A model generated the notes under the pieces. The model had not been told where the DNA came from. It saw only the letters and a program-made list of their open reading frames with translations, and ran no database searches. Shown here piece after piece: positions 17,050 through 23,814 of a stretch of DNA of 64,000 nt. The number at the start of each line of letters is the position of its first letter. Positions within the stretch are counted from its first letter, which is position 1. The DNA lies in contig NZ_JBHEEH010000001.1 in the NCBI RefSeq assembly GCF_041929845.1, forward strand, positions 1 to 64,000, written 5' to 3'. A program made the position numbers and the translations under genes. The DNA is from Paenochrobactrum pullorum. Its GTDB lineage: Bacteria > Pseudomonadota > Alphaproteobacteria > Rhizobiales > Rhizobiaceae.

Positions 17050-17409
17050 ATGATTACCCCCACACGTATGATAGCCGTATTGCCTTCTAATGATCTCAAA
17101 GCATCCATTCAGTTCTATAAATTGCTAGGTTTCAAACCAAAAGATGATGTCGTGTACGATGACTACCAGATGCTTATCGACGGTAAAGGTGCTGAGTTGC
17201 ATTTAACCAAAGCACCTGATGGTTGGTTGATACCAGGTAAAAGTCCATGCGGCGTATATTTTTACGCAGATAACATTGACGAACTGGCGGCTCAAGTTGG
17301 AAAACATGCATTACACCCACCCCGACAAACACCATGGGGAACATATGAATTCGCTGCATCAGACCCAGATGAGAACCTCGTGCGAATTGGCAGAAGTTCA
17401 GTTGATTAA
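17050..17409 (+). CDS. VOC superfamily protein (glyoxalase/bleomycin-resistance fold)
   Basis: A 119-residue VOC protein beginning MITPTRMIAVLPSNDLKASI, with FYKLLGF in the first beta-alpha-beta-beta-beta unit and FAASDPDENLVRIGR in the second. The size and FYKLLGF, DPDEN patterns match bleomycin-resistance-like dimeric members. Substrate cannot be told. GGAG seven bases before ATG 17050 sets the start. It follows the MgtC-like gene by 34 bp and is probably cotranscribed with it as prophage cargo. Confidence 0.82.
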   Translation: MITPTRMIAVLPSNDLKASIQFYKLLGFKPKDDVVYDDYQMLIDGKGAELHLTKAPDGWLIPGKSPCGVYFYADNIDELAAQVGKHALHPPRQTPWGTYEFAASDPDENLVRIGRSSVD

Positions 17410-17574
17410 TGCTAGAGTTGTCTAGACATAGCTTACGCACTGGCCCTGAATCGATCTCTCAAAGTTGAGAGTGTCAGGGCGGGGTCTGTGCGCGGACACC
17501 TCAGGCATATAGCCCCACGTTTTACCGTGTAGTGAGGTTCACTATCTTAAACAGATCATCCGCCATAATAGCTG

Positions 17575-18216
17575 TCACAAGTTTTCGAGCATTGCAAGAG
17601 GGATGAGTGCAGGAACACAACCACCCAGAAACTCAATCTCAAGCACTGCATCACCCTTTTTACCCGCTTGAACAACCATCCCAACAGCACCGGCAAACAG
17701 CCCTTCAATGATGCGGACACGCATGCCGCGATTGAGTTGAATTGTGCTTTCCTTATCCCAATCATAGGCACCAGATTGTGCCTTGCCCTTGATAAGCTTC
17801 ACCATTGCAGTTTGGACTAAGTACGGTTTTTCATTTCCACCGACCAAATTGATCACATGCTCAAAACCAAGAATTCCGTGTAGTGCTTCGCCGGATATTG
17901 GACAGCGGATAAGCACATAACCTGTCATCATCGGAATCATTTCAGCGGGAATTTTTTTATGATTGCGACGCTTTTCTGCCCCTTTACGCACAGGCACAAA
18001 GCACTCAATTCCGCATTCAATGAGCTTTTTTTCCAGAATCAGCTCTTTTCCGGACATCACACGGGCTGCAATCCACGGTGCGTCCGAATCAAGCCGCACA
18101 GCTGCTGCTGCAATTTCACGGCGCCGTCTTTCTTTCTCAGCCGCCAACATCATCACCTTTGGATGCTGATTGATCTTGGCTTCAAGTGCAGAGCGTTCGA
18201 TATCATTGAGCAGCAT
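17575..18216 (-). CDS. NusG/RfaH-like transcription antitermination protein
   Basis: A 213-residue protein with an extra helical N-terminal region (about 45 residues), a NusG N-terminal (NGN) domain beginning WIAARVMSGKELILEKKL with PMMTGYVLIR at its end, and a C-terminal KOW motif GMRVRIIEGLFAGAVGMVV. NusG paralogues bind the elongating RNA polymerase clamp and promote processive transcription. Being the last early gene before the late operon, it may antiterminate late transcription, taking the role of lambda Q. It overlaps the replication gene upstream by 14 bp. Confidence 0.85.
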   Translation of the reverse strand: MLLNDIERSALEAKINQHPKVMMLAAEKERRRREIAAAAVRLDSDAPWIAARVMSGKELILEKKLIECGIECFVPVRKGAEKRRNHKKIPAEMIPMMTGYVLIRCPISGEALHGILGFEHVINLVGGNEKPYLVQTAMVKLIKGKAQSGAYDWDKESTIQLNRGMRVRIIEGLFAGAVGMVVQAGKKGDAVLEIEFLGGCVPALIPLAMLENL

Positions 18217-19465
18217 CTTGTTTCACCTCTGCAAGCTTTGTTTCAAATGCAGCCAATCCAGCCACGCCACCCTTCGGGCAATAAACCACCGGCAAACGGT
18301 CAAACTCGGACAACCAAGGCCAATTACGCCGTTTAAACTCACGCTTCCATGCATCCAAGCCTTCAGTGCCTTGCGGCACAGGTTCGAATAAATGAGCAAG
18401 TTCTTGCCAAAGTTGACCAAACACCGCCCCGCCCTTTTGCTGCTGCACCATGCGGAACTGCATCACCTTTGGCCAAGCTTTGGCAAACAGAGCATTTGGC
18501 AGGAAAGTCTTGCTCGCCAGCGCCTCATCAGCCGCGCCTTCGTAGAAATGACCGAACAAACGCGCCATACCAACCGGCCCGAAACAAGCAGCCCAACCAT
18601 CAGGCTTGTTTGTTTTCGAAGCGTCTGCCGCCTTGGCATCCTCCAAACGATCCAGAATTGCCGGATTAAGCGCATTCCAAAGCCGATCTCGGAAGAATAT
18701 CCCTGCTCCTTGGGGTTTTACTTTGCGCTCGGCAGCATTCAGCAAATAAGCATCACGCCAACGCTCAGCCTCTTTGCGCTCAGCCGGTATAAGCCCAGCA
18801 AAATGCCCCTTGATCCAAGCCAAAGTAGTTTGGTGATCCCATTTTGGCCAGATCCCAGCATCATAGCCAACTCCGTTCAAGAACCGGATAACCCTCTTCT
18901 CGAACGCCGCGGTTTTTGGATCATCCTCAGCGGAGACACTATCCTGCTCTAAACTCTTTTTCGAACTTTCGCTTTCGCGCGCTTTTTTTTCTTTCTTATG
19001 ATCAGTATTTTCTAGATTATCAGTTATTACTAGGGGGGGATTTACCGGCGCCGGTTTTTCCGTTGACGGATTCACCGTCGACGGTTTTTCAGTCTGCGGT
19101 AGAAATGCAACACTTTCATCCATCACAGCGCAGTCGGTTTGCGGCTCAACTACAGCCGACCTAATCGGCTCATCATAGATAACCAAAGATAATGCGCTGA
19201 AACGTCCACCTTCCCGCGCCTGCTCTTTTTCCGCATAACCAGTCTCGACCAGCTCGGCAACAATCCGGCGCGCCTTATCGCGCCCGCATGAGCCTTTATT
19301 CATGATGTCACGCAAGACGACAGTCCAATTATCCGGCTTTGACAAAAGGTAACCAAGCAACCACCTTGCTTCCATACTCAACCGCACATCCTCAAAGACA
19401 TGGTTCGGTATGGCCGCGTAGCGTGCATTGCGTACACCTCTTCTGATGGTGGCTTCCTCTTTCAT
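18203..19465 (-). CDS. phage replication initiator-like protein with N-terminal winged helix
   Basis: A 420-residue protein. Residues 1-90 form a helix-turn-helix/winged-helix domain (VRLSMEARWLLGYLLSKPDN, then DIMNKGSCGRDKARRIVAEL), like replication initiators and lambda O-type proteins. A low-complexity Pro/Ser/Thr/Lys linker (residues 120-170) follows, then a helical C-terminal domain. The DNA of the linker carries four 10-bp palindromic iterons at 15-bp spacing beside an AT-rich tract, as lambda ori lies within O. The protein probably binds its own iterons. It overlaps DUF3310 upstream by 4 bp. Confidence 0.72.
   Translation of the reverse strand: MKEEATIRRGVRNARYAAIPNHVFEDVRLSMEARWLLGYLLSKPDNWTVVLRDIMNKGSCGRDKARRIVAELVETGYAEKEQAREGGRFSALSLVIYDEPIRSAVVEPQTDCAVMDESVAFLPQTEKPSTVNPSTEKPAPVNPPLVITDNLENTDHKKEKKARESESSKKSLEQDSVSAEDDPKTAAFEKRVIRFLNGVGYDAGIWPKWDHQTTLAWIKGHFAGLIPAERKEAERWRDAYLLNAAERKVKPQGAGIFFRDRLWNALNPAILDRLEDAKAADASKTNKPDGWAACFGPVGMARLFGHFYEGAADEALASKTFLPNALFAKAWPKVMQFRMVQQQKGGAVFGQLWQELAHLFEPVPQGTEGLDAWKREFKRRNWPWLSEFDRLPVVYCPKGGVAGLAAFETKLAEVKQDAAQ
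18982..19099. repeat. candidate phage replication origin: four 15-bp iterons and AT-rich tract
   Basis: Palindromes of the form CCGNNNNCGG lie at 19045-19054, 19060-19069, 19075-19084 and (imperfect, CAGTCTGCGG) 19090-19099, with centres exactly 15 bp apart and spacers TTTTT, ATTCA and TTTTT. Next to them, 18982-19030 is strongly AT-rich with long T runs. The arrangement copies lambda ori, where iterons and an AT-rich unwinding region lie within the initiator gene. The period also gives a five-residue repeat in the encoded linker. Confidence 0.6.
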
Positions 19466-19713
19466 TCCGCCACCTCCTTTCCCTCATATACAGGGTTGGG
19501 CCGGTCGCCCTCTCGTGCCCGCAAAGCCAATTCGCGCTCGATATACCAATGTGCTTTTTTCAGATCTTCCATGGCATCGTTTTTAAGATCTGCCCGCCAG
19601 ATATATTTCATGGCATTGCCAAGATTGAAGCCCATATGCTCAGTGATAGTGATGCATTCCACGCCAGACGGATGGCTGTTATAATGCTTAGGATTATTGA
19701 CCGGATCGCTCAT
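19462..19713 (-). CDS. DUF3310 family protein
   Basis: An 83-residue protein with the DUF3310 signature: NPKHYNSHPSGVECI followed by GFNLGNAMKYIWRADLKN and DLKKAHWYIERE. Such proteins are common in phage replication regions and may act in nucleotide metabolism, but no activity is established. ATG at 19713 is chosen because GGAGGG lies 7 nt upstream; an earlier in-frame ATG at 19731 has no such site. It overlaps the genes on both sides by 4 bp. Confidence 0.88.
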   Translation of the reverse strand: MSDPVNNPKHYNSHPSGVECITITEHMGFNLGNAMKYIWRADLKNDAMEDLKKAHWYIERELALRAREGDRPNPVYEGKEVAE

Positions 19714-20234
19714 CGTGATGCCCTCCGCCATGCTGTGTAACCGGCACGAAGCGAGCGCCAGCGCTCTGCCGCTTGCGGATCACTATTGAGTGCTTTGCGT
19801 GATGACACACCGAGCAACGAGCGCAGTTTGACCGCCACCCGATCATCGGTGAGCGGCTTTTCCAGCCCGTGCTTTTCGTGGATGTAAAGCTTGAATGCAG
19901 GCTCACCGCACTTCATGGACGCTTCCGCCGCATAATTGCGCGGATCATGCTGTGCAGGTTTATTTGCACGCGCTGACTGGCCGCACTTAACGCTCGCAAT
20001 CGCCCGATCAACCAGCCCAAGCAAAAACATTGCGATATATGGCGCATTGGCGAAGAATTCGATTTCTTCAGGCGTTGCGCCTTTGTGAAACCGTGCCACT
20101 TCCACCACGTCACCTTGAGCAGTTTTGGCCTCGACAAAATTGCCGATATCATCCGCCGCCAAAAACCATTGCGCGCCGCTCAAGGCTGAAAGCTTATTAC
20201 GAATTCTGCGCAACTCTTTACCTTCGTCAGACAT
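19710..20234 (-). CDS. hypothetical phage replication-region protein
   Basis: A 174-residue protein starting MSDEGKELRRIRNKLSALSG at ATG 20234 with GGAGGG just upstream; the longer open frame upstream only shadows the methyltransferase gene. It has the segment VEVARFHKGATPEEIEFFAN and a C-terminal part rich in Arg. No family is recognised. It lies between the ParB/MT-A70 gene (8-bp overlap) and DUF3310 and so belongs to the early replication operon. Confidence 0.78.
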   Translation of the reverse strand: MSDEGKELRRIRNKLSALSGAQWFLAADDIGNFVEAKTAQGDVVEVARFHKGATPEEIEFFANAPYIAMFLLGLVDRAIASVKCGQSARANKPAQHDPRNYAAEASMKCGEPAFKLYIHEKHGLEKPLTDDRVAVKLRSLLGVSSRKALNSDPQAAERWRSLRAGYTAWRRASR

Positions 20235-21624
20235 TGCGCCCTCCGATCCACTTGCGCCTGCCGGAGCTGGTTGGCGCACTGACCAGACCTTGAGCTTCCA
20301 ATTGCTCCAACACGCGGCACACATCCGCATATGGCACTTGGGAAAGCTTGCTGATGATGTTGGGCGAGGCCATTTTGTTATGCGCAAAAACCGCGCAAAC
20401 CGCATCATAATGCGGATCTGGCTCGTCAATCGTTTCTTCGTCCGGCTCAACCGGCTGCGTGGCCTCAAAGCCCCATGCGTCCCAACCTTTGCGCGGACGA
20501 CGACAAAACAATTCAACCTTGGCAATGTCCGGAAAAAGCCGCTCGATCTGCTCAGCGAAATAATCAGGCTTCACCGAATGATCCGTCTTGCGCTCGCTGT
20601 AAACCGTATTTGGTTGTTTTCCGGCCAAAGGCGCGGCCACATCGCCACGCCGTCCGATCAGCAAAAGCTCATGGCAATCCCTGCCCCAATAGCCCGTGCC
20701 AACGACAACCTTGTCCCAAATCCAGTGATGAACGTATGTGAAGCCGCAAGCTTCCATCACCTGCAAAGCATCAAGCAACATCGGGTTGGTTGCCCAGCAA
20801 AAGAACACAGCCGGGTGATTGCCGCCAATCAGTTTTTGCATAAGCTCAATAATTTCAGGCGTTGGCATTGTCGGATAATGGTTTTCGGCCGACTTTTCGC
20901 GCCCAGTCACTTCCGAATGCACACCAAAGCGCCAAGGCGGATCAGCATAATAAACCGGATAAATAAGCGCTTCAGAAGTTGATGCCGTCTGCCGTCCGCG
21001 CTCTGCCACGATTTCCATCTTGGTCAAACGCACCGCATGACGCACTTTGGCTTGCTCGGCGCGGATATGCTTGGCCGCGGATAAAATAGCCTTCTTTTCC
21101 TGCCGCAGAACTTTTGTTTGCTCTGCATGTTCAAGCTCTGAAAGTGCTTCACCGGCGTGAATAGACACTTTTCCTTGACGGATAGCTTCAATTAACTCTG
21201 ATGAGCCATGATCTCTTACACGTCGAGCGGCTGTTACCGCACGCTCTGAAATTGTTAGCTTTTCTGCCGCTCGGCGGGTCGGCAAATTTGCTGACCCACC
21301 TGTATTTTGATTAATTCCACGTTCCCAATCTACGATTAAAGCAGCGGCCATCGCTCGTTGAGATTCAGTTAGATGCCTGCGGTGCAGGTTTTTTGACAAA
21401 ACGAAAGACAGCGGATCATCAAGGGAAAATTGCTCATAAACCGGCTCGACACCTGCAAGCGCACATGCCGCCTGCCGGTTGCGTCCGTCCAGCACTTTGC
21501 CATCCAGCAAAAGGATAGGTTCAAATTGTCCGTTTTCTTTAATGTCGAGGCTCAATGTGCGTAAATTGACTTCATCAAGCATCGGAAAAATATCGGCCAG
21601 CGGATGCGCAGGATAAAGCGTCAT
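20227..21624 (-). CDS. ParB-domain / MT-A70 adenine methyltransferase fusion
   Basis: A 465-residue three-part protein. Residues 5-100 are a ParB/sulfiredoxin-like domain (ENGQFEPILLLDGKVLDGRN). Residues 220-400 are an MT-A70 type N6-adenine methyltransferase with the catalytic DPPW motif in VYYADPPWRFG, and GYWGRDCHELLLIGRRG and RKTDHSVKPDYF further on. Residues 400-465 look like a winged helix (ISKLSQVPYADVCRVLEQL). It would methylate adenine in phage or host DNA, perhaps to protect against restriction or to regulate. It overlaps both neighbours. Confidence 0.9.
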   Translation of the reverse strand: MTLYPAHPLADIFPMLDEVNLRTLSLDIKENGQFEPILLLDGKVLDGRNRQAACALAGVEPVYEQFSLDDPLSFVLSKNLHRRHLTESQRAMAAALIVDWERGINQNTGGSANLPTRRAAEKLTISERAVTAARRVRDHGSSELIEAIRQGKVSIHAGEALSELEHAEQTKVLRQEKKAILSAAKHIRAEQAKVRHAVRLTKMEIVAERGRQTASTSEALIYPVYYADPPWRFGVHSEVTGREKSAENHYPTMPTPEIIELMQKLIGGNHPAVFFCWATNPMLLDALQVMEACGFTYVHHWIWDKVVVGTGYWGRDCHELLLIGRRGDVAAPLAGKQPNTVYSERKTDHSVKPDYFAEQIERLFPDIAKVELFCRRPRKGWDAWGFEATQPVEPDEETIDEPDPHYDAVCAVFAHNKMASPNIISKLSQVPYADVCRVLEQLEAQGLVSAPTSSGRRKWIGGRNV

Positions 21625-21944
21625 TTGTTTGCTCTCCCGCGTTTATGCCGACGCACGGCTTCCAATATTGCCGCGCATCTGGCTTCAGGAATACCCGTCG
21701 CTTTTGCCATACTGGCGGTGTCGGTTTTGCCTGCCAAAAGCAGGACGCACTTCACCTGTTCATCCAATTCAGCATCGGATGGCGGGATGTCGCGTTCTTG
21801 ACCAATACGCGCTGCAAAGGCCGCCTCAAACAACAGCTGTGCATATTCACGCGGGCTGTAGCCAAGCCGTTTGGCACTTAAGTTCAAACGCCTTGAAACC
21901 CGATCTGTCAGTTTCAAATTCAGAATGACGGAAGGTTGATGCAT
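21621..21944 (-). CDS. small phage DNA-binding-like protein
   Basis: A 107-residue protein beginning MHQPSVILNLKLTDRVSRRL, with a ribbon-like first strand and a following helix (LNLSAKRLGYSPREYAQLLF), and a second possible helix-turn-helix at the C-terminus (MAKATGIPEARCAAILEAVR). ATG at 21944 has AAAGG upstream. It overlaps the ParB/MT-A70 start by 4 bp. A DNA-binding role in the replication operon is likely, but no named family is recognised. Confidence 0.68.
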   Translation of the reverse strand: MHQPSVILNLKLTDRVSRRLNLSAKRLGYSPREYAQLLFEAAFAARIGQERDIPPSDAELDEQVKCVLLLAGKTDTASMAKATGIPEARCAAILEAVRRHKRGRANK

Positions 21945-21945
21945 A

Positions 21946-22053
21946 TCAGTGCCTTTCTGCCAGCCAGATGATGATGAAAAATGGTGACGCACAGACGAGC
22001 GCAATTAAGCAGCCAAGCACTATGTCGGAGTTTCCACGAATGAAGTGCATCAT
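21946..22053 (-). CDS. 35-aa single-span membrane peptide
   Basis: A tiny frame from ATG 22053 to TGA at 21946-21948. GGAGGG lies 7 nt before the start, a very good ribosome binding site. The product begins MMHFIRGNSDIV and has one hydrophobic helix (LGCLIALVCASPFFIIIWL) before a short polar end. Its stop is 1 bp before the ATG of the next gene. The upstream frame at 22050 overlaps it as ATGA. It may be a real microprotein of the early operon; function unknown. Confidence 0.5.
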   Translation of the reverse strand: MMHFIRGNSDIVLGCLIALVCASPFFIIIWLAERH

Positions 22054-22709
22054 ACGTAAGCCCTCCGCAAAGGTGGCAAACCTTCTGCTATACGCTCGCT
22101 ATCAACCAGTTTTTGCAGCAAGCACTGTGCATCACCATTGCCACAATGACGAACGAGCAGAGGGAGTTTATTCATCGGACAATTGGCGAATATGCTGATA
22201 AACTGGCCGAAGTCGCTAAAGAAACAAATGACGTCGACCTTCAAAGCAGCGTCGAAATAGCCCGTGAAGTTGCTGAAAACTTTAGAGGAGTTGAAGACTG
22301 GGCGGCATCTTTTAAAGCCTTCAATCGCTCGAGCCGTGGCGCTCTCGATTAGTATCCCATCCCATGGCTTCCCAGCGCTTTCGCCTTGCTTGCTGCCGCG
22401 CAATAGCTCGCTTGACGCATCCAGCAATGAGCTGGCTGAAATCAAGCGTTTTGACCCGCACGCCAACTTCAGCATCCGCTTTGCCATTGATAACTTCAAT
22501 GCTTTCAAGCTTATTGATTGGCGACATTTCGCATTCCTTTCGTTAGATAATTGAGCAAATGCAAACCCGCCTTCGCGTTCGAGAACCAAAACGCGAAAGC
22601 GGGCAATCATCTGCCGAGGGAGAATGCGCCAGATGATAAGTAAATATTGAGTTTGAGATTTTCCGTGACATTCATCACATCGTGCGGACAAAAACTGTGG
22701 CTCACTCAT
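22050..22709 (-). CDS. long open frame in early region, reality of whole frame uncertain
   Basis: A 219-codon frame whose start (MSEPQFLSARCDECHGKSQ, with a CX2C pair) overlaps the CII-like stop as ATGA and whose end (QKLVDSERIAEGLPPLRRAY) overlaps the next start as ATGA. Both ends look coding, but the middle overlaps the 68-aa ORF at 22321-22527 in another frame, a strong hairpin at 22566-22603, and a plus-strand ORF at 22146-22352. Two short genes (for example 22050-22175 for the end) may be more realistic than one protein. Confidence 0.3.
   Translation of the reverse strand: MSEPQFLSARCDECHGKSQTQYLLIIWRILPRQMIARFRVLVLEREGGFAFAQLSNERNAKCRQSISLKALKLSMAKRMLKLACGSKRLISASSLLDASSELLRGSKQGESAGKPWDGILIESATARAIEGFKRCRPVFNSSKVFSNFTGYFDAALKVDVICFFSDFGQFISIFANCPMNKLPLLVRHCGNGDAQCLLQKLVDSERIAEGLPPLRRAYV
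22146..22352 (+). CDS. small hypothetical protein, 68 aa, opposite strand
   Basis: A plus-strand frame within the minus-strand early operon, beginning MTNEQREFIHRTIGEYADKL, fully helical, acidic and compositionally protein-like. No ribosome binding site is obvious before ATG 22146. It converges on and overlaps the end of the ORF at 22321-22527 by 32 bp. It could be a regulatory or recently acquired gene, or a chance frame; its amino acid composition favours a real protein. Confidence 0.42.
   Translation: MTNEQREFIHRTIGEYADKLAEVAKETNDVDLQSSVEIAREVAENFRGVEDWAASFKAFNRSSRGALD
22321..22527 (-). CDS. small hypothetical phage protein, 68 aa
   Basis: Begins MSPINKLESIEVINGKADAE; AAAGGA about 8 nt before ATG 22527 fits a ribosome binding site. 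The C-terminal half is basic (CVKRAIARQQARRKRWEAMG), so nucleic acid binding is possible. It follows a strong hairpin at 22566-22603 that could attenuate or stabilise its mRNA. No family recognised. Confidence 0.6.
   Translation of the reverse strand: MSPINKLESIEVINGKADAEVGVRVKTLDFSQLIAGCVKRAIARQQARRKRWEAMGWDTNRERHGSSD
22566..22603 (-). terminator. strong hairpin, possible attenuator
   Basis: Two 14-base arms (22566-22579 and 22590-22603) pair with one G-T type mismatch around a 10-nt loop. It is GC-rich and sits just before the 68-aa gene. On the minus strand only a weak T-rich stretch (GGGTTTGCATTT) follows, so it may be an attenuator or mRNA structure more than a full terminator. Confidence 0.45.
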
Positions 22710-23191
22710 GCCGCACCGCCCTTCACAGCGGCCTTAACCCGGCGCTGCAAAGCACGGATTTCCTGTATGGATTTTTCCATTTTACCGGAGATAATCCGCT
22801 CTTCTTCAGGCGTAATCACACCATCGGCAACAGAGTTTGAGACAGCTTTAACGAGCTGGCTAATTCCACACAAAAGTGAAGCAACATCGGTAATGTCCGG
22901 TAGGTTTTCGCCCTGCCCGTCAGCATCCAGTGCCACAAGTTTAAACCCAAGCATTGCGGCCATAGCAGACAAAATGCCGTTGGAACGTGTGTCCAACATC
23001 AAATCCATTGCGATATCGATCGGCATATGCGCCGCCGCATCATCCAGCGAGCCATATTTTGAAAGCGCCGGTGCTTGCACACGTGTCACATGCTCAAAAC
23101 TGGAAACACCGCCAGCCATTTCAAGCAAACGGCGAACGACAGCTTTTAACTGGCGGCGCTGTTGTTCATTTGTCGGGCGCAGATTACTCAT
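22706..23191 (-). CDS. phage regulatory CII-like protein
   Basis: A 161-residue protein starting MSNLRPTNEQQRRQLKAVVR, with a helix-turn-helix-like N-terminal region (LEMAGGVSSFEHVTRVQAPA) and MPIDIAMDLMLDTRSNGILS in the middle, resembling phage regulatory CII/CP76-type proteins. It lies downstream of the Cro-like gene in the early operon, as cII does in lambda. AGGTG upstream supports ATG 23191. It may set the lysis-lysogeny choice; family assignment is by pattern. Confidence 0.65.
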   Translation of the reverse strand: MSNLRPTNEQQRRQLKAVVRRLLEMAGGVSSFEHVTRVQAPALSKYGSLDDAAAHMPIDIAMDLMLDTRSNGILSAMAAMLGFKLVALDADGQGENLPDITDVASLLCGISQLVKAVSNSVADGVITPEEERIISGKMEKSIQEIRALQRRVKAAVKGGAA

Positions 23192-23330
23192 AATGGGCAC
23201 CTGCACTGGAGCTTAAGGCATCACAGAAAACATTGATCACATCGTTTCCGTGACAAGCAGAATCCTGCTTGCTCAAATGAGAGCTATGAAAAATGTGGTC
23301 TTTCAGGCTGGTGTTTTTCACTTGAATCAT
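23184..23330 (-). CDS. small hypothetical protein, 48 aa
   Basis: A short frame from ATG 23330 (AGGTG about 6 nt upstream) to TAA at 23184-23186, overlapping the start of the CII-like gene by 8 bp, as expected of coupled phage early genes. The peptide begins MIQVKNTSLKDHIFHSSHLS and is polar. No family is recognised and the length alone gives little support. Confidence 0.35.
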   Translation of the reverse strand: MIQVKNTSLKDHIFHSSHLSKQDSACHGNDVINVFCDALSSSAGAHYE

Positions 23331-23469
23331 AGGAGGCACCTAAAAAAACGGCACAGCTTTCCCGTTCTGGGGCAAGCCAGTGCAAGCCCCGAAATTCGAG
23401 GCACTTAGTTTGATGAAATTTGAGAATTAATCTGCGACCAACGGAGGGTCTGACGAATGCCTACATCGC

Positions 23470-23754
23470 TTAAATGCTGCCATTCACACCCTCCTCATTC
23501 AATTTCGTAAGAGAAACATCATCCTGAATTTCAAGGGTGATTGGTGGCAAAAAATCGTCAGCAGTTAAATCGATTCCACGCTGATGTGCGACAGCAATAA
23601 GTAAAGGAGCGTGCTTAAAAGGAATGACACCTCCCGTACCGCCTTTTTCCTTCGGCCTCATCCAATTCCAAACACGCGTACGATGAACACCAACAATCGC
23701 CGCTACCGACGACGAGCCACCAAGACAAAGAATGATTGTTTTAGCTGGTTCCAT
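23470..23754 (-). CDS. Cro-like / YdaS-like helix-turn-helix regulator
   Basis: A 94-residue DNA-binding protein divergent from the repressor. It opens MEPAKTIILCLGGSSSVAAI and continues VGVHRTRVWNWMRPKEKGG, the short helix-turn-helix of Cro/YdaS-like proteins in alphaproteobacterial prophages. ATG 23754 is used because the three codons before it carry no signal. It is the first gene of the minus-strand early operon and its promoter lies under the CI operators, so it should be off in the lysogen. Confidence 0.78.
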   Translation of the reverse strand: MEPAKTIILCLGGSSSVAAIVGVHRTRVWNWMRPKEKGGTGGVIPFKHAPLLIAVAHQRGIDLTADDFLPPITLEIQDDVSLTKLNEEGVNGSI

Positions 23755-23762
23755 ACCACACA

Positions 23763-23781
23763 TGTAGCGATTTTAGATACA
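23763..23781. promoter_or_regulatory. predicted repressor operator, cro/cI intergenic site 1
   Basis: TGTAGC, 7 bp, GATACA: an imperfect palindrome that differs by one base from the perfect site at 25565-25583 (TGTAGC-N7-GCTACA). It lies between the divergent Cro-like and CI-like genes and overlaps the region where the early promoter must be. Confidence 0.72.
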
Positions 23782-23795
23782 AATGCAAGGTTTAA

Positions 23796-23814
23796 TGTAG
23801 CGATCATGGAAAGT
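23796..23814. promoter_or_regulatory. predicted repressor operator, cI start site
   Basis: A conserved left half TGTAGC with a degenerate right half, 33 bp from the first site and overlapping the ATG of the repressor gene. Occupancy here would let the repressor limit its own synthesis. Confidence 0.55.

Noticed and set aside
19710..20525. Long N-terminal extension of the hypothetical gene at 19710-20234
   Set aside because: Upstream of ATG 20234 the frame only overlaps the methyltransferase gene, and the internal ATG has a good GGAGGG site.
20125..20982. A 285-codon plus-strand frame opposite the ParB/MT-A70 gene
   Set aside because: Shadow of a clear methyltransferase gene; Arg/His-rich composition and no domain.
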